Shown here in pieces: positions 16,103 through 24,576 of a stretch of DNA of 64,000 nt (its first letter is position 1; the number at the start of each line of letters is the position of its first letter). The DNA is from an uncultured Paracoccus sp. (GTDB lineage Bacteria > Pseudomonadota > Alphaproteobacteria > Rhodobacterales > Rhodobacteraceae). The notes under the pieces were generated by a model. The model saw only the letters and a program-made list of their open reading frames with translations, had not been told where the DNA came from and did no database searches. The position numbers and the translations under genes were made by a program. The DNA is taken from the NCBI RefSeq assembly GCF_947496875.1, contig NZ_CANMEH010000006.1:1-64000 (forward strand), in the 5' to 3' direction.

Positions 16103-17583
16103 TGCAGAAATACCAGCTCTTCATCGACGGGCAGTACTGCGATCCGACCAGTGGCGAATGGTTCGACAGCGTCAATCCGTACACTGGAGAAGTCTGGGCG
16201 CAGATCCCACGAGCTGACCGCGCAGACGTCGATCGCGCCGTTGCCGCCGCCAGCCGGGCCCTGCACGACGGCCCGTGGGCTACGATGACGCCCTCTGCGC
16301 GTGGTAAGCTCATGCGCCGACTGGGTGATCTCGTTGCCGAGCACGCCGATCGGCTCGCTGAAATTGAAGTGCGTGACAATGGCAAGCTGCTGGCGGAGAT
16401 GGCAGGGCAGGTCCGCTACCACCCGGAGTGGTGGTACTATTTCGGGGGGTTGGCGGATAAGGTCGAGGGTTCGGTCGTGCCGATCGACAAGCCGGATCTG
16501 TTGACCTACACGACGTCCGAACCAGTTGGCGTCGTCGCTGCATTAACTGCTTGGAACTCACCGCTGCTCTTTATCGCATGGAAGTGCGCGCCGGCAATCG
16601 CTGCGGGTTGCACGGTGGTGATCAAGCCCTCTGAATACACCTCCGCCAGCACGCTTGAATATATGGAACTGACGAAACAGGCCGGTTTCCCTGACGGCGT
16701 GTTCAACGTCGTTACAGGGGTCGGCGCGGAGACCGGCGCGATGCTCGTTGAGCACAGGGACGTTGCCAAGGTTACTTTCACTGGTTCCGACGTGACGGGT
16801 CGGGCCGTCTATCAGTCCGCCGCGAAAGGCCTCAAGCGCGTCTCACTAGAACTCGGCGGCAAGTCACCGAACATCGTCTTCGATGATGCCAACCTCGACG
16901 CAGCCGCGGCCGGTGTGGTCTCCGGTATCTTCGCAGCGACAGGCCAGACCTGCATCGCGGGCTCACGGCTTCTTGTCCAGAACTCGATCAAAGACCGTTT
17001 CGTAGAGAAGCTGGTCGGGATGGGCCAAACCGCGAGGATCGGTGACCCGATGCTGCCGGACGTCAATATCGGGCCGGTGACTACACCGCCGCAATTCCAA
17101 AAGATCCTCGACTACATCGACGTGGCGCGGACGGAAGGCGCGCGATGTGTTCTCGGCGGCAAGCGCGCCGAGGGTGATGACGTTGCCAATGGTCTCTTCG
17201 TTGAGCCGACAATCTTCGTTGATGTCACGAACGACATGCGAATTGCACAGGAGGAGGTCTTCGGACCGGTTCTCTCCGTGATCGGATTCGACGACGAGGA
17301 CGACGCCGTTCGAATTGGTAATGACGTTATCTACGGTTTGGCGGCCGGAGTGTGGACCAAGGATATCGGACGCGCTGTCCGGATGACGAAGGCGTTGAAG
17401 GCCGGCATGGTCTGGGTAAATACCTATCGGGCGGTCAGTTACATGATGCCGTTCGGAGGCATCAAAGGTTCAGGCATAGGGCGAGAGAGCGGAATGAAGT
17501 CCATCAACGAATTTCTTGAGACCAAGAGCGTATGGATTTCGACGTCCGACGCCGCTCCTGCAAACCCCTTTATTCAACGGTGA
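16099..17583 (+). CDS. NAD(P)-dependent aldehyde dehydrogenase
   Basis: A 494-residue class I/II-type aldehyde dehydrogenase that oxidises an aldehyde to its acid. Motifs in order: TAWNSPLLFIAWKCAPA with the catalytic asparagine, TFTGSDVTGRAVYQSA cofactor loop, the general-base glutamate in LELGGKSPN, and the nucleophilic cysteine in ATGQTCIAGSR; the C-terminus has PFGGIKGSGIGRESG. ATGA overlap couples it to the lyase gene. It is the last gene of the CoA-transferase to aldehyde dehydrogenase block; the next gene starts 212 bases later. Its place beside an alcohol dehydrogenase suggests that the two act in sequence. Confidence 0.92.
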   Translation: MMQKYQLFIDGQYCDPTSGEWFDSVNPYTGEVWAQIPRADRADVDRAVAAASRALHDGPWATMTPSARGKLMRRLGDLVAEHADRLAEIEVRDNGKLLAEMAGQVRYHPEWWYYFGGLADKVEGSVVPIDKPDLLTYTTSEPVGVVAALTAWNSPLLFIAWKCAPAIAAGCTVVIKPSEYTSASTLEYMELTKQAGFPDGVFNVVTGVGAETGAMLVEHRDVAKVTFTGSDVTGRAVYQSAAKGLKRVSLELGGKSPNIVFDDANLDAAAAGVVSGIFAATGQTCIAGSRLLVQNSIKDRFVEKLVGMGQTARIGDPMLPDVNIGPVTTPPQFQKILDYIDVARTEGARCVLGGKRAEGDDVANGLFVEPTIFVDVTNDMRIAQEEVFGPVLSVIGFDDEDDAVRIGNDVIYGLAAGVWTKDIGRAVRMTKALKAGMVWVNTYRAVSYMMPFGGIKGSGIGRESGMKSINEFLETKSVWISTSDAAPANPFIQR

Positions 17584-17668
17584 CGGTCCCATCGCCAGCG
17601 CCGCTCACATAGCAGATGTGGCGTGCTACGATGCTGCTGCTTGGACGCACTGATGATAATGACTAGGG

Positions 17669-17689
17669 CACGCCTGTTATGCAGGTGTG
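17669..17689. promoter_or_regulatory. Inverted repeat upstream of the split transketolase
   Basis: CACGCCTG (17669-17676) and CAGGTGTG (17682-17689) form eight-base arms with one G-T mismatch around TTATG. It lies 107 bases before the transketolase start in the only sizeable gap of the module, so an operator is more likely than a terminator; no T-run follows. Confidence 0.35.
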
Positions 17690-17795
17690 GGTTGATGGGG
17701 GCTCAAGGGCCCTGTCCGTTGCTCTCGATGACACTGCATGCTGTAGTTTGTCGAACGACGACCTGCACATGCCCGCTAAGCAGAAGGAGCGTCTC

Positions 17796-18653
17796 ATGAT
17801 GAAACCGACAAGCGCGATCGGGCCACTCTCCAACGTGTCGCTTGCCCGAAGGGCTTGGAACATCCGGCGAAAGGCGTTGCTGATGGGCGAAGTTCAAGGA
17901 CAAGGTTATATAGGCCAAGCGCTCGGCGTCGCCGATGTCCTTGCCGCGTCGTATTTCCATGCGCTGAACTACCGACCAGACGACCCGGAATGGGAGGGAC
18001 GAGACCGCTTCCTTCTTTCGATCGGCCATTATGCCATTGCACTCTATGCGGTGCTGATGGAGGCTGGCATTCTGCCCGAAGACGAGCTGGAGACATACGG
18101 GATGGACGACAGCCGCATGCCGATGTCGGGCATGGCGTCCTACACGCCAGGGATGGAGATCACTGGCGGCTCGCTTGGTCACGGCCTCGGCATCGCGGTC
18201 GGCATGGCAATGGGCCTCAAGCGAAAGAACTCCAGTTCCTTCGTCTACAATCTCATGTCTGACGGCGAACTCGGGGAGGGCTCTACTTGGGAAGCCGCAA
18301 TGGCGGGCGCTCACCACAAGCTCGATAATCTCATCTGCTTGATAGACTTCAACAACCAGCAGGCAGACGGCAAATCGACCGAGATGCTCTCGTCCGAGCC
18401 TTTGGAGGCGAAGTGGGAGGCCTTCGGCTGGCATGTCCAGCGCGTTGACGGCAACGACATGGAAGCGGTGGTCGCGGCCCTTGACGCCGCCAGAGCCGTC
18501 GCAGAGTCGAAGCCTCGCGCTATCGTTTTCGACACCCGGATGTGCAAAGGCGTGCCGTTCCTCGAAACACGCGAAATCACTCACTTCGTCCGTGTCGAGC
18601 CCGACGAATGGTCGAAAGCTCTGGCCGTGCTCGAGGAAGGAACACCCGCATGA
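17796..18653 (+). CDS. Transketolase-like protein, N-terminal subunit
   Basis: A 285-residue protein matching the ThDP-binding N-terminal third of transketolase. GGSLGHGLGIAVGMAMG and the cofactor motif SDGELGEGSTWEAAM ending in DFNNQQ are visible; the first glycine of the usual GDG is serine, as in some split enzymes. AAGGAG lies six bases before the start at 17796; a longer frame upstream would cross the inverted repeat. The gene overlaps the C-terminal subunit gene (ATGA), so the two chains form one enzyme that transfers two-carbon ketol units. Split transketolases serve in sugar, apiose and sulfosugar catabolism as well as the pentose pathway; the donor here is unknown. Confidence 0.88.
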   Translation: MMKPTSAIGPLSNVSLARRAWNIRRKALLMGEVQGQGYIGQALGVADVLAASYFHALNYRPDDPEWEGRDRFLLSIGHYAIALYAVLMEAGILPEDELETYGMDDSRMPMSGMASYTPGMEITGGSLGHGLGIAVGMAMGLKRKNSSSFVYNLMSDGELGEGSTWEAAMAGAHHKLDNLICLIDFNNQQADGKSTEMLSSEPLEAKWEAFGWHVQRVDGNDMEAVVAALDAARAVAESKPRAIVFDTRMCKGVPFLETREITHFVRVEPDEWSKALAVLEEGTPA

Positions 18654-19684
18654 CTCGAGCATCCATGAGTCGCAAGTACGAGCGGCGTGCTACCATCGCG
18701 CCCGAAAACCGGATCGCCACCTCCGCGATGATAGCGTCGCTGGCGGCAGAAGGATACGACACCGAACCTGCTCCCTTCGGTCACGCCTTGGTTGAGCTCG
18801 CCAACGAGCGTCCCGAGATCGTTGGTCTTACCGCTGACCTGGCAAAATACACCGATCTCCACATATTCGCCGAGGCGATGCCTGACCGCTTCTACCAGAT
18901 GGGTATGGCGGAACAGGTGATGATCTCCGCCGCGGCAGGCCTCGCACGCGAGGGGTTCGTCCCCTTCGCGACGACCTACGCCGTGTTCGCCTCACGTCGC
19001 GCTTACGACTTCATCGCAATGGCGATTGCCGAGGAGAACCTGCCGGTCAAGATCTGCTGTGCGTTGCCTGGGCTCACCACGGGATACGGTCCTAGCCACC
19101 AAGCGACCGAGGACCTGGCCATCTTCCGCGGCCTTCCGAACATGACGATCATCGACCCCTGCGATGCGGTGGACATCCGCCAGTCGGTGAGGGCCATGGC
19201 CGATCACGATGGACCGGTCTACTCGCGCTTGCTCCGTGGCAAGGTCCCCGCGGTTCTGACGCGCTACAAGCCGGAGTACACATTTGAGCTCGGTCGCGCG
19301 CAGGTGATCCGCGAAGGAAAGGATGTTCTGGTCGTCTCGTCAGGTTTCATGACAATGCGTGCGCTTGATGCTGCAGAAGTGCTGGCGCAGGATGGGATCG
19401 ATGTTGCAGTGCTGCACTCGCCGACGATCAAGCCGCTCGACACCGAGACAATCCTAGAGCAGGCCGGCAAAGGTCGACTTCTCGTCACGGCCGAGAACCA
19501 CACGATTGTTGGGGGCCTCGGTGAGGCGGTCGCGGCCGTTCTTCTGCGTGCGGGAGTCACGCCAACCTTTTGCCAGATCGCGCTCCCCGACGAGTTCCTG
19601 GAGGCCGGCGCACTGCCCACGCTTCATGACCTGTACGGCATCTCGGTCGAAAAAGTGGCCGAGCAGATCAGGAGCTGGATCTGA
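18650..19684 (+). CDS. Transketolase-like protein, C-terminal subunit
   Basis: The second half of the split transketolase, 344 residues, holding the pyrimidine-binding and C-terminal domains. The family segment YQMGMAEQVMISAAAGLA carries the glutamate that activates the ThDP ring, followed by FVPFATTYAVFASRRAYDF and GPSHQATEDLAIFRGLPNM, and the C-terminal domain with VVSSGFMTMRAL and VTAENHTIVGGLGEAV. GAGGAAGGA precedes the start, which overlaps the previous stop by four bases. About 35 extra N-terminal residues precede the conserved part. It also resembles the C-terminal half of DXP synthase, but the paired N-subunit makes transketolase chemistry more likely. Confidence 0.88.
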   Translation: MTRASMSRKYERRATIAPENRIATSAMIASLAAEGYDTEPAPFGHALVELANERPEIVGLTADLAKYTDLHIFAEAMPDRFYQMGMAEQVMISAAAGLAREGFVPFATTYAVFASRRAYDFIAMAIAEENLPVKICCALPGLTTGYGPSHQATEDLAIFRGLPNMTIIDPCDAVDIRQSVRAMADHDGPVYSRLLRGKVPAVLTRYKPEYTFELGRAQVIREGKDVLVVSSGFMTMRALDAAEVLAQDGIDVAVLHSPTIKPLDTETILEQAGKGRLLVTAENHTIVGGLGEAVAAVLLRAGVTPTFCQIALPDEFLEAGALPTLHDLYGISVEKVAEQIRSWI

Positions 19685-19723
19685 GAAGCGGCCGAATAAT
19701 CAAATCACCGGAGGACGGGAGCC

Positions 19724-20476
19724 ATGGGACTGCTCAAGGGTAAATTCGCGGTTATCACCGGCGCGGCATCCCCGCGCGGCCTCGGCAAGGCGACCGCCCG
19801 GCTATTCGCCGAACATGGTGCTAAGGTTGCGATCCTCGATCTTGACAAGCAGCAGGCAGAGGGTGCCGCGGCCGACCTGGGGGAGGGTCATGTCGGGCTC
19901 GTTTGCAACGTGGTGAACAAAGTCGCGTGCAGTGCGGCGATCGAGGAACTGATAAAACTCTGGGGGCGTGTCGATGTACTCGTCAACAATGCCGGTATCA
20001 CCCAGCCGCTCAAGATGATGGAGATCGGGCCGGAAAACTATGACGCGGTTCTGGACGTGAATCTGCGCGGCACCCTCTACATGAGCCAGGCCGTGATTCC
20101 GGGTATGCGCGAGCGGAAGTCGGGGAGTATCGTCAATCTAAGCTCGGTTTCTGCGCAGCGCGGCGGCGGCATCTTTGGAGGCCCGCACTATTCCGCGGCA
20201 AAGGCAGGGATTCTCGGCCTCACAAAGGCCATGGCGCGCGAGCTCGCACCTGAAAATGTCCGCGTTAACGCGATCTGTCCGGGCTTCATTGCGACGGACA
20301 TCACTGGCGGAAAGCTGACGCCAGAGATGAACAGTGCGATACTCGAGGGCATTCCGATGGGTCGAGCTGGAGAGGCGAAGGATGTGGCTGGCTGCGCACT
20401 TTTTCTCGCATCAGAGCTCTCCGCTTACTGCACGGGCACCGAGGTCGACGTGAACGGTGGCTCCCTCATCCACTAA
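19724..20476 (+). CDS. Short-chain dehydrogenase/reductase
   Basis: A 250-residue classical SDR: cofactor loop TGAASPRGLG near residue 12, LVNNAGITQ near residue 88, catalytic SSVS, YSAAK near residue 155, and the C-terminal GTEVDVNGGSLIH. The aspartate in ILDLD suggests NAD(H). GGAGGACGGGAG lies before the start. It follows the split transketolase after 39 bases and is the last intact gene of the module; the DNA after it is a decayed trans-sulfuration gene. It probably reduces or oxidises a keto or hydroxyl group produced or used by the transketolase. The substrate is unknown. Confidence 0.88.
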   Translation: MGLLKGKFAVITGAASPRGLGKATARLFAEHGAKVAILDLDKQQAEGAAADLGEGHVGLVCNVVNKVACSAAIEELIKLWGRVDVLVNNAGITQPLKMMEIGPENYDAVLDVNLRGTLYMSQAVIPGMRERKSGSIVNLSSVSAQRGGGIFGGPHYSAAKAGILGLTKAMARELAPENVRVNAICPGFIATDITGGKLTPEMNSAILEGIPMGRAGEAKDVAGCALFLASELSAYCTGTEVDVNGGSLIH

Positions 20477-20479
20477 CTG

Positions 20480-20928
20480 GGTTTGCCGCTTTGGGCCGAC
20501 TTCGTCGTTCACTCGACAACCAAGTACATCAACGGCCACGCCGACGTGGTCGGCGGCGCAGTGATGGCCGCCGCGCCGGCCGATGTCGAGGAGCTCTCGG
20601 CCTGGGCCAACATCGTGGGCATTGGCGGCGCGCCGTTCGATGCAGGAGGGGTTCGGCGCGATGCTGAGCTTCAACATCGCCGGGGACGGAGGCGGTGCGG
20701 CGCTTTGTGGAGGCGGTGGAGGTCTTCACCCTCGCCGAGTCGCTGGGCGGCATCGAGAGCCTGGTCGCCCACCCGGCCACGATGACCCATGCGGGCATGG
20801 GCCCCGAGACGCGGCGCGCCGCCGGCATCAGCGACAGCCTGCTGCGTCTCTCCATTGGTCTGGAGGCCGAGACCGACCTCCTCGCAGACCTCCACCGCGC
20901 CCTTGTCGCAGCCGAAGGGCTGGCGTGA
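20480..20928 (+). pseudogene. Broken trans-sulfuration (Cys/Met metabolism) PLP enzyme
   Basis: Three short pieces of a cystathionine synthase/lyase-type protein follow each other in different frames. The first has the PLP-lysine region VVHSTTKYINGHADVVGG and ends at GAPFDA (about 20483-20645); the second reads QEGFGAMLSFNIAGDGG (about 20640-20690); the third reads FTLAESLGGIESLVAHPATM to the C-terminus (20695-20928). The N-terminal half and roughly 100 residues between pieces one and two are missing. A full enzyme has about 390-400 residues, so this is a dead remnant. It abuts the preceding SDR gene directly. Confidence 0.82.
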
Positions 20929-21140
20929 ACCGGTGGCGGCACTCTCAATGGAGCAACGCGACAAGCGGCGATGCCGCGGGCAACGCGGACGAACCACCCG
21001 GCGCTTGTCCTGCTGTGCGCGGGGACGGCCGGACCCGGCCTCTGCGATGCCGACGCAGAGGATGCTGTCGCAGCGCTACGGATTGGTGGTGCTCCGCGTT
21101 CAGCTTGGACGCAGGGCACTGGTGCGGCGGGAACTGGCGC

Positions 21141-21560
21141 ATGTCCCTGCCGGGATCACGACATCGACGACGTGCGCGCCTGTGTCGGGCTGGATCGATC
21201 ACCGGCTCTGCTGACAACCCGCCGCTTGTCGAGCAGGTCCGGGCCCTGCTGTCGAACCGGGGCGCGGATGCCCCCTGCTTTACCTACCAGGGGCTGGCGA
21301 CAACGCTGGGCCTGACGCCCCCCGGCACCATCCAGCGGAGTGCCGCCGCGCTGGAGCAGACCATGCGCGAGAATGTTGTCGCAGGCCCCCCCATGATCGC
21401 GGCGCTGGTCGTCAGCCGTGCGGATGGCCTGCCCCGGCGCGGTTTCTTTGATCTTGCGGTCGCTCTAGGCCGCTTTCCGGCCGACCCGAGCCGCCATCGC
21501 GCGGCGTGGCAGGCGGAATGTGCCACGGTGCTCGGGCAGGTCGAGGAAAGGTGGGCGTGA
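21141..21560 (+). CDS. Conserved-looking small protein of unknown function
   Basis: The last 113 or so residues (from about 21222, PPLVEQVRALLSNRGADAP) read like a real protein: a helix, then FTYQGLATTLGLTPPGTIQ, then ALVVSRADGLPRRGFFDLA and a helical end. The composition and the regular alternation of hydrophobic and charged residues support coding. The first 27 residues from the ATG at 21141 are arginine-rich and look like read-through of decayed DNA, and no ribosome binding site is seen, so the gene may have lost its start. The FTYQ..A..LGLTPPGTIQR region hints at a small winged-helix or methyltransferase-like fold, but I do not recognise a family. Confidence 0.45.
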   Translation: MSLPGSRHRRRARLCRAGSITGSADNPPLVEQVRALLSNRGADAPCFTYQGLATTLGLTPPGTIQRSAAALEQTMRENVVAGPPMIAALVVSRADGLPRRGFFDLAVALGRFPADPSRHRAAWQAECATVLGQVEERWA

Positions 21561-21641
21561 TCCTGGTCGTGGAAGCGGGGCCGCCCGAGGCGTCTTCTCC
21601 ATGCTCGACCAGTTGGAGACCCGCCCCCGCAAGGCGCAGCA

Positions 21642-22505
21642 TCACGGCGTCTGTGATCTTGGCACCAGCGCCAGTCCCCCCAGACCAGACGCGAAGATCA
21701 CGGCGAGGCCGACGAGCGCCAGCGGTTCGGGCCAGTCTCCGAACACGAGAAAGCCGATCAGGGTGGCGGCGATCAGTTGGAAATAGATCAGCGGCGCGGA
21801 CACCGTGGCCGGCGTGGTCCGGTTCACGACCACCAGGAGATAGTTACCGAAGGCCGAGGCAAGCGAGTTGACGATCAGCAACGTCCAGATCCGAAGGTCA
21901 GCGCTTGCCGGAATGCCGGCAAGGCCTGCCGGCAGCAGCAGTATGGCCCCGATGACCAGTTGCGAGGCCAACAGGAAGGACGGCGGATGAAAGGGTGCCA
22001 GCCAGCGCGTTGCGGTGAGGTAGGAGCCGTAGAACCCGCCGGCCATCAGCGCGAAGAGCATGCCGGTTCCCATCTCGCCGCCCGGCCGGACCACCAGCAG
22101 CACGCCGCCAAATCCCAGCGCCAGCATCGCCGTGCGCGCCCAGGAGACCCGTTCGCGCAGCAGCAGGGCCGACAGCGCATAGGCCACGACCGGGCCGATG
22201 AAGAACGCGCCGAAGACGTTTGCGATGGGCTCGGTCCTGAGCGCGGTCATGATCGAGCCGATGCCGCCGACGATCAGTGCCGCCCGCAGGATCAGCCGCC
22301 AGTCAAGCAGGTCGCGCAGGTTGGAGCGCCGCAAGCCCAGCGACCAGGCGAGCAGCAGCGCGGCCAGGGCGAAACGCGACCATGCCACGAACAGCGGCCG
22401 CACCCCTGCCTCCGTCAGCAGCTTGCCGGCCGTATCGCCGCAGACGATCGCCGTTGTGGCGAGGGCAACAAGGCCGAGAACCGCCAAGGGCGCAGGGGTG
22501 TGCAT
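21642..22505 (-). CDS. EamA/DMT-family membrane transporter
   Basis: A 287-residue inner-membrane protein with ten predicted helices in two five-helix EamA repeats, the layout of drug/metabolite transporters that export amino acids, metabolites or toxic compounds. The repeats are seen as FVAWSRFALAALLLAW near the start and SFLLASQLVIGAILLLP in the second half, with the usual NVFGAFFIGPVVAYALSAL. The start at 22505 is preferred because AAAGGA lies eight bases upstream; a TTG two codons earlier is too close. It is transcribed alone, convergent to the small unknown gene. The substrate cannot be inferred. Confidence 0.88.
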   Translation of the reverse strand: MHTPAPLAVLGLVALATTAIVCGDTAGKLLTEAGVRPLFVAWSRFALAALLLAWSLGLRRSNLRDLLDWRLILRAALIVGGIGSIMTALRTEPIANVFGAFFIGPVVAYALSALLLRERVSWARTAMLALGFGGVLLVVRPGGEMGTGMLFALMAGGFYGSYLTATRWLAPFHPPSFLLASQLVIGAILLLPAGLAGIPASADLRIWTLLIVNSLASAFGNYLLVVVNRTTPATVSAPLIYFQLIAATLIGFLVFGDWPEPLALVGLAVIFASGLGGLALVPRSQTP

Positions 22506-22915
22506 CCGCAATTTCCTTTAGCTGGATGAGCGTGCCCACTTGTCAGGGCGCGAGCCCGTTCAGAGCCCCTGCGCCCCACTGCATCTGCAAGCCACCACCC
22601 AGCTGAAGGGCCAGAGCAGAAGATGTCCGGAGCAGAGGCGGCGACCCCACGGAGATTCGAGCCATCGGTCCGTCAGGTATCCGGGGCGAGGCAAACAATG
22701 AAGCCCGCACAAGCTCCGACTCGACCACGACGGGGCATGTCGAACTGCCATCGGGGCGTCGCCGCGGAGGGCGAGATGGCGAAGGTGACGGAGGAAGGTG
22801 GGCTAGATAGCAAAGGCTTACGCCATCTAGCGGCGCCGACCGTGTCAGCGCGCAAGTGAGTGCGTGACCTTGCATCAGGTTACCGGCTGATCCCGTAAGG
22901 CTGAGGCGGCCTTCG
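22506..22915. other. Gene-free stretch
   Basis: About 410 bases between the EamA gene and the truncated dld. Short frames occur on both strands but none resembles a protein or has a ribosome binding site. No hairpin followed by a T-run, tRNA or repeat was seen. It may contain the EamA promoter. Confidence 0.5.
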
Positions 22916-23836
22916 TCAGGAACGGGGTGTATCGCCGATGCCGGGGTTGAAGCGTGCCAATGGATCGAGGCTTTCGTAGAATGCGGCAAGCTGGGGCTTG
23001 GCATGGTAGAGATGCCCCACGTTATGCTCCGCGGGATACTCGGCGCCGTCGGCATCGAGCATCGCCAGCATGGCTTTCTTGAATGCGATCGGGTCGGCCC
23101 CCTTCTTGAGTACGTAATCCAGATGGAAGACGTGGCACAGGAAGTGGCCATAGGCGAGTGTCGCGGCGACCTGGTGCGCGAGCGCCGGGGGAACCGGCTT
23201 AATCCAGTCGCGGTCGTTGCGTCGCAGCGCCACGTCAAGTGCCACGAGGCCGCCGGTGCGCCGGCGGTTCATCGCTTCGTAGCGGACAGCCGCACCCGCC
23301 ACCGCAAAGCGGTGCAAAAGCGCCTTCGTGCCCTCGGTCTGCGTGCAACGGAACCAGCCGTCGGCGCCGACCGTCTCGGTCAGGATCCGCTCGGCCTGGT
23401 CGCTCGGGGCTTCCACCTTGATTATCAGGTGGTGCTCGAAGCGGTCCCGGAAGTGCCGCATCCGGCGCGGCAGGCGTCCCGGCGCCAGTTGTCCCGCAAA
23501 CTGAAGGAAGCGGTCGCTGAGGTCGGAGGTCAGCGGGACTTTCCTGAGCCGCGCATCCGCCCAGCCCTTCAGTGCGAACATCGCCGGCATTCGAGCGGTG
23601 CCGAACCATTCGATAAACAGGCGGGTGTCGCGTCCGAAACGAGCCGCCATGTCCCAGGCTTCGCGATGAATGTACTCACCGACGATCGGCAGGGGCTCGA
23701 GTTCCGTCAGCAGCCGGCGGCGCAGGGGGGCCAGAGCGTCGGCGCTGTTGGTTCCGACATAGAGGACATCGGTCGCGGCCGGCTTTGGGAACGTGTCGAG
23801 CATGGGGTTCAACGGAGACGGGGTGTGCCTCGACAC
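22916..23836 (-). pseudogene. dld: D-lactate dehydrogenase (quinone), C-terminal part only
   Basis: The 306-residue frame matches the C-terminal half of respiratory D-lactate dehydrogenase (E. coli Dld, 571 residues): GEYIHREAWDMAARFGRDT, the membrane-binding region MPAMFALKGWADARLRKV, FEHHLIIKVEAP, GTKALLHRFAVAGAAVRYEA, LRRNDRDW and the end YPAEHNVGHLYHAKPQ. The N-terminal FAD-binding domain of about 260 residues is absent; the frame opens just where the family reads FPKPAATDVLYVGTN. Only 98 bases separate it from lutC, so there is no room for the missing part. The protein cannot bind FAD and is almost certainly inactive, unless a free membrane-binding fragment has a role. Confidence 0.85.
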
Positions 23837-23934
23837 TGGTCTGGGATGGCTGCTTCACGGTCATGAGCTCCAGTCATATCGGCATAAAAGGTGCGCAGCC
23901 TGGCCGAGGGACGGCCGGGCGGAAATGGCCGGGA

Positions 23935-24576
23935 CTAGGATCCGACCATGACGACGTGCAGAAATCCCGGACCATGCGCACCCCGGACATAGCTGCCCTC
24001 GATGTCCGTCGTGCCACTCGGCCCGGTAATGAGGATGGCGTTGCGAGGCTGCGCCTCGCCCTGCATGATCGCGGCGTAGTCATCGAGATGGGCGACCAGG
24101 GTGTCTGCGCGCAGCACAACGATGTGGTGCAGCGGCAGGAACGACAAGAGGATGGGCTTGTCAGCCCCCGAGCGGATGACAAGCGAGCCGCTTTCGGCGA
24201 TGCCCCGCACGGCGATCCCCAGCGCAGCAACCTCGTCCGGAGCGATGCTGGCGTGCGTCTCGATTCCCGACCAGTCCAGCCCGGTCAGGTCCCTGGATTG
24301 CTGCAGAGCCAACGAGGGGGGCAGGGCGTGGGCAGCGAGGTACCGGCGAACGGACCCCGACATCTGATCCATGCTGGCCACCCGCTCAACCGTGGTTCCC
24401 AGCACCGCGGCCTTGAGCTCGAAGGCCTCAGGCAGGGTGGTTGCGACGAGCGCCGGCCGAATGAACTCCGGGTCGTCAAGCAGCATCGCGGCTTGCGCGG
24501 CGATGGCTGCGGGGGGCCGCCGCGTGCCTCCCAAACCCCGGCGGACAGCGGTCAGGATGCGGTTGCGCGCGGTCAT
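23935..24576 (-). CDS. lutC: Lactate utilisation protein C (LUD domain)
   Basis: A 213-residue LUD-domain protein, one of three subunits of the LutABC L-lactate oxidising complex. The LUD fold shows in GIETHASIAPDEVAALGIA, the GSLVIRSGADKPILLSFLP strand pair, VVLRADTLVAHLDDY and ITGPSGTTDIEGSYVRGAHGP, where the family has a conserved SxTxDIE pattern. It overlaps lutB (ATGA) and is intact in itself. Because lutA upstream is broken and lutB has lost a cluster ligand, the complex is probably no longer functional; alternatively a second lut operon elsewhere supplies partners. Confidence 0.9.
   Translation of the reverse strand: MTARNRILTAVRRGLGGTRRPPAAIAAQAAMLLDDPEFIRPALVATTLPEAFELKAAVLGTTVERVASMDQMSGSVRRYLAAHALPPSLALQQSRDLTGLDWSGIETHASIAPDEVAALGIAVRGIAESGSLVIRSGADKPILLSFLPLHHIVVLRADTLVAHLDDYAAIMQGEAQPRNAILITGPSGTTDIEGSYVRGAHGPGFLHVVMVGS

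Noticed and set aside
22543..23238. Minus-strand frame overlapping the end of dld and the gap after it
   Set aside because: Half of it is a shifted reading of dld; the rest is proline- and serine-rich without similarity or a start signal.
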